A DNA stretch of 64,000 nucleotides. Origin: Candidatus Kuenenia stuttgartensis. GTDB taxonomy: Bacteria; Planctomycetota; Planctomycetia; Pirellulales; UBA1268. Shown piece after piece: positions 35,592 to 42,176 of the stretch; position 1 is the stretch's first letter; each line of letters starts with the position of its first letter. The stretch is from assembly GCA_945891385.1 (NCBI GenBank), contig CAMDDJ010000011.1:1-64000 (forward strand), written 5' to 3'. Position numbers and translations under genes: made by a program. The notes below the pieces were generated by a model. That model was not told the DNA's origin. It did not search any database and saw nothing but the letters and a program-made list of their open reading frames with translations.

Positions 35592-36473
35592 ATGCAGGCG
35601 GCGACCGATCCGAACCGACAGGGGAAGGCGTCCGCGGAGGCTCCCCCATCTGATCGCCTCCTGGCCGTGGCCCAGGGATTCGAGGTTGATTCGGAGGTGC
35701 ATCCGAGCGTGGCTGCCGAACAGCCGGTGCTCGAGATCGATCGCTTCAACCTCTGGTACGGCGGAAAGCAGGCCCTGCATCGGATCACGATGTCGATTCC
35801 GCACGGCAAGGTGACGGCGCTCGTGGGGCCGAGCGGTTGCGGGAAGTCGACGCTCCTGCGGAGTGTCAACCGGCTCAATGACCTCGTGCAGAACGTTCGC
35901 ATTACTGGGGACATGCGGCTCAACGGCGACTCGATCTACGATCCGCGGATGGACGTGATCGACCTCCGGAAGCGGATGGGCATGGTGTTTCAGAAGCCCA
36001 ATCCATTTCCGATGAGCATTTACGAAAACGTCGTCTACGCTCTGCGGATCGATGGTGAAGGGAATCGTGGGGTGCTCGACGAGGTCTGCGAGATCAGCCT
36101 CCGCGGGGCGGCGCTCTGGGACGAAGTCAAGGACCGGCTCCAGGACAGCGCCCTCGGCCTCTCGGGCGGTCAGCAGCAACGCCTCTGCATCGCCCGGGCC
36201 ATCGCCGCGGAACCGGAGGTGCTGTTACTGGACGAGCCCTGTTCCGCCCTCGATCCTATCGCCACCGGTAAGGTCGAAGACCTGATTCAGGAACTCCGCG
36301 GCCGGTATTCCGTCCTGATGGTCACCCACAACATGCAGCAGGCCAGCCGCACGAGTGACTACACCGCCTTCATGTACCTCGGCCGGCTGATCGAATACGG
36401 CGGCACCACCGACATCTTCACCAAGCCGGTGCTCCGCGAGACCGAGGCCTACGTCACGGGACGGTTCGGCTGA
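35592..36473 (+). CDS. pstB: Phosphate ABC transporter ATP-binding protein
   Basis: Cytoplasmic ATPase of the phosphate importer, 293 residues, with a variable lead of about 45 residues before the ABC domain. Walker A is GPSGCGKST, the Q-loop is [18 protein letters not shown] (the PstB-specific KPNPFP phrase), the signature is [14 protein letters not shown], Walker B is [13 protein letters not shown] and the H-loop is [10 protein letters not shown]. All are intact. The ATG at 35592 has GGAG eleven bases upstream. It follows pstA by 71 bp, the widest gap within the operon. Confidence 0.97.
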   Translation: MQAATDPNRQGKASAEAPPSDRLLAVAQGFEVDSEVHPSVAAEQPVLEIDRFNLWYGGKQALHRITMSIPHGKVTALVGPSGCGKSTLLRSVNRLNDLVQNVRITGDMRLNGDSIYDPRMDVIDLRKRMGMVFQKPNPFPMSIYENVVYALRIDGEGNRGVLDEVCEISLRGAALWDEVKDRLQDSALGLSGGQQQRLCIARAIAAEPEVLLLDEPCSALDPIATGKVEDLIQELRGRYSVLMVTHNMQQASRTSDYTAFMYLGRLIEYGGTTDIFTKPVLRETEAYVTGRFG

Positions 36474-36495
36474 GTCGGATTCAAAGCCATCCATC

Positions 36496-37152
36496 ATGCG
36501 ACATATCGAAAGGCAGATCGAGGGTCTCAAGGAGCGCATTCTCCGGGTCGGCACCCTCGTCGAGGAGGCGATCTCCAAGGCGATCACGGCCCTGATCAAC
36601 CGTGACGTGCCGCTCGCCCAACGGGTGATGGCCAACGACGAGGAGATCGACCGGATGGAGGTCGAGGTCGAGGAGGAATGCCTGAAGATCCTCGCCCTGT
36701 ACCAGCCCGTGGCGGCGGACCTGAGATTCGTGGTGGCCGTGCTCAAGATCAACAACGACCTGGAGCGAATGGGCGACCTTGCCAAGAACATCGCCAAACG
36801 GGTCGCCCAGCTCAAGGGCCAGGATTTCGACCTGCCCCCCGAGATCCGGTCGATGGCGATGCAGGCCCAGGAGATGGTGAAGCAGTGCCTCGACGCGGTC
36901 GTCCGCGGCGACCCGGTGCTCGCCCGGCAGGTGCGGGAGGAGGACGACGCGGTGGACGATGCCCGGCAGCGGATCCAGCGGCGGGTGATGGCGGGAATCA
37001 AGGCCGACCCGGACAACGCCGAGAGCCTGTTGCGGATCAATTCGGTCTCCAAGCACATCGAACGGATCGCCGACATGGCCACCAATATCGCCGAGGACGT
37101 CGTCTATATGGTCGAGGGCGACATCGTTCGCCATCGCTCGGAGACGACCTGA
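36496..37152 (+). CDS. phoU: Phosphate transport system regulator PhoU
   Basis: Negative regulator that connects the Pst transporter to phosphate signalling. It is 218 residues, all helical, with the two PhoU repeats of three-helix bundles. Metal-binding E/D-rich phrases are INNDLERMGDLAKNIA in the first repeat and SVSKHIERIADMATNIAED in the second, at the expected positions. It starts 22 bp after pstB and is the last gene of the operon. No PhoB/PhoR pair is encoded in the window. Confidence 0.97.
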   Translation: MRHIERQIEGLKERILRVGTLVEEAISKAITALINRDVPLAQRVMANDEEIDRMEVEVEEECLKILALYQPVAADLRFVVAVLKINNDLERMGDLAKNIAKRVAQLKGQDFDLPPEIRSMAMQAQEMVKQCLDAVVRGDPVLARQVREEDDAVDDARQRIQRRVMAGIKADPDNAESLLRINSVSKHIERIADMATNIAEDVVYMVEGDIVRHRSETT

Positions 37153-37177
37153 GGCAGCGGCGCTCCGCGGCCGAAAA

Positions 37178-37201
37178 AAGCCCGCGTGCCGTCCGGGGCT
37201 T
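37178..37201 (-). terminator. Possible terminator, minus-strand orientation
   Basis: AAGCCC and GGGCTT form a 6-bp stem with a 12-base loop. On the minus strand the hairpin is followed by six T residues, the shape of an intrinsic terminator. On the plus strand, where phoU ends 26 bp earlier, there is no T-run. It could limit antisense transcription into phoU, or be chance. Confidence 0.3.
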
Positions 37202-37257
37202 CGCCGTGGTAGCCTTTCCGCGCCCCGCGGACGGGGTCCTCTCGGGAGTCGTTCACC

Positions 37258-38664
37258 ATGCTGATGCGGTCGTCGGTCGCGTTTCTGGCCTGCCTGACGG
37301 TGGCCGTTGCCCGTGGCGAAGAGCCGGTGCTCGTCTCGATCACGGGACCGCTCGTCGGTCGGGTGGGGGATCGCGTCTCGTTCGAGGTGGAACTGGTCAA
37401 CCGTTCCGGCAAGCCGCTCCAGCAGCTGCGGGTGATCGACTATTTCGACGCCGGCTTCCACCACGAGGCCTCGACGAGTCCGATCGAACAGAAGGGCACG
37501 GTCGATCTCGCGCCCGGTACCGCCCGGCGGTTGACGCTCGACTTTCTGCTCGATGAACCGGGGCGGCAGTGCCACCGGGTCGCGATCCTCGATCAGTCCC
37601 ATCAGAATCTCGGCGGCGCGCAGCACTGCGTCGAGGTTGCCCCGAATCCGGCTTTCGTTCCACCGCCCGCCGCGCCGCCGTCGACCGTCAACGCGCCGCC
37701 GATGCCACCGAGCGTGGTGGCATCGCCGTCCGTGGGAGGCGGGCCGTTTGCCGACCGCGGTCCGCTGGCCGGAAACTCATCCACGGCCGGTCTCGCCGCG
37801 CCTGCCGCCGCCGCCGCCGCCGCCGTGACGATTCCCGCGCCCCCGGCCGCCATCTCCGCGCCCGCGGCCGTGCCCTTGACGTCCGCCGCTCCAGTCGCGC
37901 CGGCGATCGAACTCGATCTGAACGGGCCGGCGGAGGTGGCCTCCGGTGAAGTCGTGAAATACGTCGCCATCATCCGCAATAAGGGGACCGGACCATCCCA
38001 GCCGTCGAGCCTCGACTTCTCGTGGGATCCGGCCCTGAGTCCGCTCGAGGCTTCCGATGGGTATGCGCTCGTCGGATCAAAGGTCTCCTGGACGATTCCC
38101 GCGATTCCGCCCGGCGGTGCCGAGGAGCGTCAGATCAATCTCCGGGCCGAGGCCGCGGCGGGTTCGTTTCGCGACTCGCCGCCCACGCGGGCCTGCGTGC
38201 GGGCTGTCCTATCAGGGCTGGCCGGCGGTTCGATGCTTGCCGACGACGCCTGCGTGGGAATCATGGCCACGGCCACCCGGCCGCGGCTGCGGTCCGCGAC
38301 GGAGGCCGGCCTGCGGCTCTCACTCGCGGATCTCGACGACCCGGTGGCTTCGGGCGATGCCACCACGTTGGTCTGCACCGTGACGAACGGCGGCACCCAG
38401 CCAAGCGGGAGGCTCGACGTCGTTCTTCTCCTGCCCGAGGGCGCCAGGCTCGTGGGCGACCCGATTCCTTCCCGTGTGCGGGTGGACAGCGCCCGCGTGA
38501 GTTTCGATTCGGTCGCGTCCATTCCTCCGGGAGGGCGTCAGGCCTTCGAACTGACCTACCGTCTCCCGATGGCCGGTGTCGGCAAGGCCTCGGCGGTCAT
38601 GACAGGAAGTGAACTCGAGGGATCCCTCGAGCGAACCTGCCAGACGACCTTCAACGAGCCCTGA
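37258..38664 (+). CDS. Exported DUF11-like repeat protein
   Basis: A 468-residue secreted or surface protein. A signal peptide (SSVAFLACLTVAVARGEE) is followed by a beta-sandwich of about 115 residues (VSFEVELVNRSGKPLQQLRV ... LDFLLDEPG), a Pro/Ala-rich linker with a polyalanine run (about 135-215), and two further Ig-like or DUF11-like domains. The typical phrases are KYVAIIRNKGTGPSQPSSLD and TLVCTVTNGGTQPSGRLDVV, followed by LPPGGRQAFEL-type strands (here IPPGGRQAFELTY). Such domains are structural, often in cell-surface proteins. ATGs at 37258 and 37264 are both possible. It follows phoU by 105 bp and is probably independent of the pst operon. Confidence 0.82.
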   Translation: MLMRSSVAFLACLTVAVARGEEPVLVSITGPLVGRVGDRVSFEVELVNRSGKPLQQLRVIDYFDAGFHHEASTSPIEQKGTVDLAPGTARRLTLDFLLDEPGRQCHRVAILDQSHQNLGGAQHCVEVAPNPAFVPPPAAPPSTVNAPPMPPSVVASPSVGGGPFADRGPLAGNSSTAGLAAPAAAAAAAVTIPAPPAAISAPAAVPLTSAAPVAPAIELDLNGPAEVASGEVVKYVAIIRNKGTGPSQPSSLDFSWDPALSPLEASDGYALVGSKVSWTIPAIPPGGAEERQINLRAEAAAGSFRDSPPTRACVRAVLSGLAGGSMLADDACVGIMATATRPRLRSATEAGLRLSLADLDDPVASGDATTLVCTVTNGGTQPSGRLDVVLLLPEGARLVGDPIPSRVRVDSARVSFDSVASIPPGGRQAFELTYRLPMAGVGKASAVMTGSELEGSLERTCQTTFNEP

Positions 38665-38786
38665 CCAGCCGGCACGTCTTGCGCACGCCGCAGAGATGGC
38701 CACAGGGATGCCGTTCCGGCCGCATGGCCGCAAGCATCGGGTGCCCCCGAGCCGAAGCTTGAGACGTTCCGACACGGGGGAATGCG

Positions 38787-39950
38787 ATGCTCGCGGTGAC
38801 GGCCAACTGGGGACTTACCGACGGCTCGCTCGGCGGACCCGGGCCGGCATCGGCCTCCGGATGGCTCGACAGCCTGCGGGCTGCCGTTGTTCGGGCCGGC
38901 TGGGGGCCCACTGGCCGCTACCGGCCGGTGGAACGGCTGACGATCGTCCTGGCGGGAGATAGCTTCGATCTGCTGCTCTCCGAGCGGTGGGCAGGCCGAG
39001 CGAGGCCTTGGCATGGCGGGCGGCATGCTCGAGAGGCCCGACTGGGGGTCACGGCCCGGGCGGTGGCGGGAGCACGGCGGCCGATTGCCAAACTCTGCCG
39101 CTGGGTGCGGCATGGGCTCGCGGTGCCGGCCGCGGATGTCCGCGGGCGGCCGGTCGACACGATCCGCTCTCGTGTGGAAGTCGAGGTGGTTGCCCTGGTT
39201 GGCGACCGCGACGGCGACCTGGCGTCCGCGGCAGGGGGCCCTACCTGGAGGGGCCTTCACGTTGGTTCGGCCTGGTGCGACGACCGCCATGCGATCCGCC
39301 ATGGCCAGGAATTCGACCCGATTCGCTTCCGTGAGTGCGGCATCGCCTCCCATCGGGATGCACAACCAACGCTGGCGGAGAGTGTGGTCGTCGACCTGAT
39401 CGTGCCATTTGCGCTCATGCTGCGACGGACGTCCGCGGGCTGGGAGCAGGTCCGGCAGACGATGACCGCCTTGGCGGCTGCCGACGTCGTCGATCTGGTG
39501 CCGCTGGTGGCGAAGCTGATCGCGGGCTCCGCTGCGGTCGGCCACAGTGCCGTGGTGACCGCCTGGCGACGAGCCATCGATGGCTGGGTCGCCGCGGTGC
39601 GCCGAGATCCGCCGGGCCACGAGGCCAGGTTCGATGCCCCGATCGAACTTGCTGCCTGGTTTGCGACCGCAGCGGGGCCTGGCCCGACCGGCCAGGTGCC
39701 GGCTGCAATCCAGTGGCTGGCGGCTGCTCCTCCGCCGGCGGTGCCAGGGCAGATTTCGATCTTCGGACACCTGCCCGCTGCGGCCACGGGGACGGTGCTG
39801 GGGCTCGGTGGCGAGGCACCCCTGCTCCTGGTCCAGCCTCGGCGGCACGGCCCCCTCGAGATCGTGGACTTGGGCAGCCGTCCTCGGGAATCGGCGATCG
39901 TGCGCGTCGGAGCCCGGGCGGCTGGCCGTGACATCGTCGATGCGGCATGA
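38787..39950 (+). CDS. LpxH-like calcineurin-type phosphoesterase homologue, probably atypical
   Basis: A 387-residue protein without a signal peptide. Three phrases line up with the metallophosphoesterase order seen in UDP-2,3-diacylglucosamine hydrolase. These are VLAGDSFDLLL (about residues 54-64; usual GD-x-F/D), VVALVGDRDGDLA (about 137-149; usual GNRDF/GNHD), and HAIRHGQEFDP (about 169-179; usual HGD). The first metal motif, normally D-x-H at the N-terminus, is not present as such; the region reads NWGLTDGSLGG. The last 150 residues are outside the family. GGGGG is upstream of the ATG at 38787. It lies 24 bp before cutA. Lipid A-type chemistry or another phosphoesterase role is only suggested. 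Confidence 0.6.
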   Translation: MLAVTANWGLTDGSLGGPGPASASGWLDSLRAAVVRAGWGPTGRYRPVERLTIVLAGDSFDLLLSERWAGRARPWHGGRHAREARLGVTARAVAGARRPIAKLCRWVRHGLAVPAADVRGRPVDTIRSRVEVEVVALVGDRDGDLASAAGGPTWRGLHVGSAWCDDRHAIRHGQEFDPIRFRECGIASHRDAQPTLAESVVVDLIVPFALMLRRTSAGWEQVRQTMTALAAADVVDLVPLVAKLIAGSAAVGHSAVVTAWRRAIDGWVAAVRRDPPGHEARFDAPIELAAWFATAAGPGPTGQVPAAIQWLAAAPPPAVPGQISIFGHLPAAATGTVLGLGGEAPLLLVQPRRHGPLEIVDLGSRPRESAIVRVGARAAGRDIVDAA

Positions 39951-39974
39951 TGCCGGGCGGTAGGTTCCCCATCG

Positions 39975-40325
39975 ATGATCGAACCGGGCATCCTTGAAAT
40001 TCGCACCACGTTCCCCAGTCGGGCGGCGGCTGTCGCCTGCGCCGAGGGGCTCGTCGGGGCGCGGCTCGCCGCCTGCGTGCAGGTGGACGGACCGATCGCG
40101 AGCACCTACCTCTGGCAGGGCGTGGTCGAGGTGTCGGAGGAGTGGCGGTGCAGTTGCAAGACGACCACCGAGCTCCGCGACGCCTGTCTGGCCGCGATCG
40201 CCGGCGGCCATTCCTATGAGATCCCCGAACTGTTGGTGATCGAAGCAGCGGCATCACCTGCCTATGCGGCCTGGCTGCGTGCCAGCCTCGGTTCGACTTC
40301 CACGTCATTGGAGGGCGACGCATGA
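39975..40325 (+). CDS. cutA: CutA1 divalent-ion tolerance protein
   Basis: A small trimeric ferredoxin-fold protein, 116 residues, the usual length. It has the family's opening beta-strand and helix (FPSRAAAVACAEGLVGARLAACVQV), the WQGVVEVSEEW hairpin, and the signature GGHSYEIPELLVI (usual HPYE-x-PE), followed by YAAWL near the end. It was originally linked to copper tolerance in E. coli, but the molecular role is unclear. Its stop overlaps the next start in ATGA, so the two are probably co-translated. Confidence 0.93.
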   Translation: MIEPGILEIRTTFPSRAAAVACAEGLVGARLAACVQVDGPIASTYLWQGVVEVSEEWRCSCKTTTELRDACLAAIAGGHSYEIPELLVIEAAASPAYAAWLRASLGSTSTSLEGDA

Positions 40326-40792
40326 GCACCGCCGGGCATGAACCGATCTATCGCTTCGACGTGGTGCTCCACCCACGGCCGCCGGCGACCATGGTCGCGG
40401 GAGAGCAGGCCGACGCCTGGGGGCTCTGGCCGATTCTGGCGGTGCCTCGGGATGGCCTCGTCGCCACCTTCGAGGTCGGGTTTGACGACGTGCTGACCGC
40501 CCTCGATCGGCTCCCCCGCCTCGTCACCGAGCCGGATGGGGCAATTCTCTGGGCGGCAGCCGACGCCGAGCAGGCCTGGCAGATTGATGGAACGCTCGCG
40601 GAGCGTGACGGCCGGGCACTGGCAGCCGAACTGAAGGGCTCGTGCCCCGCAGCGGCCTTCGACCAGGTGCTCGAGGCCTTCGGCTGGCCGCGGATGCCAG
40701 TCATGCTGCAGTTGGTGCGATCCGGGGTGTTTGTCGACGAGGCCACCTTCCGTCGCCACGCGACCGCCCGGGGCAGTCACCCGGCGAGGTAG
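40322..40792 (+). CDS. Unknown protein coupled to cutA
   Basis: A 156-residue soluble protein with no signal or membrane segment that I do not recognise. The N-terminal half is strand-rich (IYRFDVVLHPRPPATMVAGE, GLVATFEVGFDDVLTALDRL). The C-terminal half is helical with a phrase FDQVLEAFGWPRMPVMLQLV. The ATGA overlap with cutA and its own small size suggest a partner or co-regulated protein. Codon use and GC look like the neighbours. Confidence 0.8.
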   Translation: MSTAGHEPIYRFDVVLHPRPPATMVAGEQADAWGLWPILAVPRDGLVATFEVGFDDVLTALDRLPRLVTEPDGAILWAAADAEQAWQIDGTLAERDGRALAAELKGSCPAAAFDQVLEAFGWPRMPVMLQLVRSGVFVDEATFRRHATARGSHPAR

Positions 40793-40925
40793 ACCTTGAG
40801 GGGCGGTGCATGTCCGATGGTGACGGTCGTGCGGCCCGAGCGCCATCCGACCGTTTGCCCGCCGGGAAAACGGTCGATAGCGTGAATGGGCAGGAGGGAT
40901 CAGCACCGGGCCAAGGGGGAAGCCG

Positions 40926-41549
40926 ATGGGTGACCGACAGCGCAGTGACCGACGCCGCACTCGACATGCCGCCTGGGGCATGATTCTTGGCCTGGCCTGG
41001 ATGGGGTCCGGGCTGGCCGTTCCCTTCGTTCCCGAGGATCAGGCCGTCGCGCGGATGTACGGCAGTGGCGTCCACGCCTTTTTCACCGGTGACTACCAGC
41101 GGGCCTACGACGATCTGACCCAAGCGGTCGAAGCCGGCACCGCCGACCCCAGGGCTTTTTACTTTCGCGGCCTGGCCGCCCGGAAACTCGGCCGGCTCGA
41201 CGAGGCGGAAGCCGATTTTGCCACGGGCTCTCGGAAGGAAGCGGATGGCCTGGGGAGCTGGCCGGTCTCCCGCTCGCTCGAGCGTGTGCAGGGGGGCGAT
41301 CGGCTCGCCCTGGAACGGTATCGGGCCCAGGCCCGCGTGGCCGCGGTCCAGCGGGATCGGGAGGCGATCGAACGCCGATATTCTGGTATCGAACGACGCC
41401 AACCCGAATTGCTGCGGGAGCAGCGTCCGGAGGGAGTTGTGATCGATTCTGCGCCGGGGTTTCTCGACCAGGATCCCCCCGAATCCGTCATGGCCGAAGA
41501 ACTGGCGGAGCCGGAAGCCGCTGACGAATCCCTGGAACGGCCGGAGTAG
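40926..41549 (+). CDS. Exported TPR-type protein
   Basis: A 207-residue protein with an N-terminal signal or anchor (AWGMILGLAWMGSGLAVPF). At least two tetratricopeptide-like helices pairs follow: YGSGVHAFFTGDYQRAYDDL with TQAVEAGTADPRAFYFRGLA, and ARKLGRLDEAEADFATGSRK. The C-terminal 80 residues are charged and probably coiled or disordered. The first eight residues of each repeat match the usual W/Y-L-G-Y-A/F pattern. It probably scaffolds proteins at the envelope. It converges on DUF423, with the tandem family A array between. Confidence 0.78.
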   Translation: MGDRQRSDRRRTRHAAWGMILGLAWMGSGLAVPFVPEDQAVARMYGSGVHAFFTGDYQRAYDDLTQAVEAGTADPRAFYFRGLAARKLGRLDEAEADFATGSRKEADGLGSWPVSRSLERVQGGDRLALERYRAQARVAAVQRDREAIERRYSGIERRQPELLREQRPEGVVIDSAPGFLDQDPPESVMAEELAEPEAADESLERPE

Positions 41550-41774
41550 CACCGGCTCGGGGCGGCAAAAGTCGCGTCGCGGGCGAGGATACGCCCCGTG
41601 CTCCGCGAGCGTTCGCCGACCCCTCGCCTGGCCGTTCTGCATATATGGCACCGGCTCGGGGCGGCAAAAGTCGTGTCGCGGGCGAGGATACGCCCCGTGC
41701 TCCGCGAGCGTTCGCCGACCCCTCGCCTGGCCGTTCTGCATAGATGGCACCGGCTCGGGGCGGCAAAAGTCGCG
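41550..41774 (+). repeat. Tandem array of family A repeats, 99-bp period
   Basis: Two nearly identical 99-bp units (41550-41648 and 41649-41747) are followed by the first 27 bp of a third (41748-41774). Each unit starts CACCGGCTCGGGGCGGCAAA, contains the hairpin core GGGCGAGGATACGCCC and CTCCGCGAGCGTTCGCCG, and ends GGCCGTTCTGCATA. The two full units differ at very few positions, e.g. GTCGCGTCG against GTCGTGTCG. The array begins at the first base after the TPR gene and lies tail to tail with DUF423. Open frames across it (with RERSPTP phrases) arise from the repeats. Confidence 0.92.
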
Positions 41775-41780
41775 GACCTG

Positions 41781-42176
41781 CTACGTCGGCAGGCGGGCTG
41801 CAGCGAGTGCCAGCAGCGCCCAGCCGACGATCAAGAGCACGCCTCCGATCGGCACGATCGCGCCGAGAATCTTGATGCCTGTGAGGGCGAGTACCGCCAG
41901 GCAGCCGCTGAAGATCAGCGTGCCGGCGAGGAAGGATGCCGTGGCGGCGGTGAGCCCGGCCGGGGCGGGCGCACGAATCGCGGCGAGGAGGCCGACGGCC
42001 ACCAGCGCGAGCGCGTGGTACATCGCATAACGGCAGGCCGTCTCCCAGTTCTCGGCCTGACCCGAGGCGGTGAGCGTGGCCTTGAGCCCGTGGGCGCCGA
42101 AGGCACCGGCGGCGACGGCCACGCCGGCCAGAACGGCACCGGCCGCAAGCGCGAAGCGGGCGAGGGGCAGTGTCAC
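41781..42176 (-). CDS. DUF423 small membrane protein
   Basis: A 131-residue inner-membrane protein with four TM segments and the family phrases GVAVAAGAFGAHGLK, YAMYHALALVAVGLL, FLAGTLIFSGCLAVLAL and GAIVPIGGVLLIVGWALLA. This is the YgdD/DUF423 family; its role is unknown. The GTG start at 42176 overlaps the secretin stop in GTGA, so it is probably translated with the secretin gene. Confidence 0.93.
   Translation of the reverse strand: MTLPLARFALAAGAVLAGVAVAAGAFGAHGLKATLTASGQAENWETACRYAMYHALALVAVGLLAAIRAPAPAGLTAATASFLAGTLIFSGCLAVLALTGIKILGAIVPIGGVLLIVGWALLALAAARLPT

Noticed and set aside
38556-40211. Long minus-strand open frame opposite the LpxH-like gene and cutA
   Set aside because: Low-complexity Arg/Pro composition; the plus-strand frames contain recognisable motifs and coupled starts.
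41550-41774. CRISPR-like array
   Set aside because: The units are adjacent 99-bp tandem copies that repeat over their whole length; there are no unique spacers and no cas genes.
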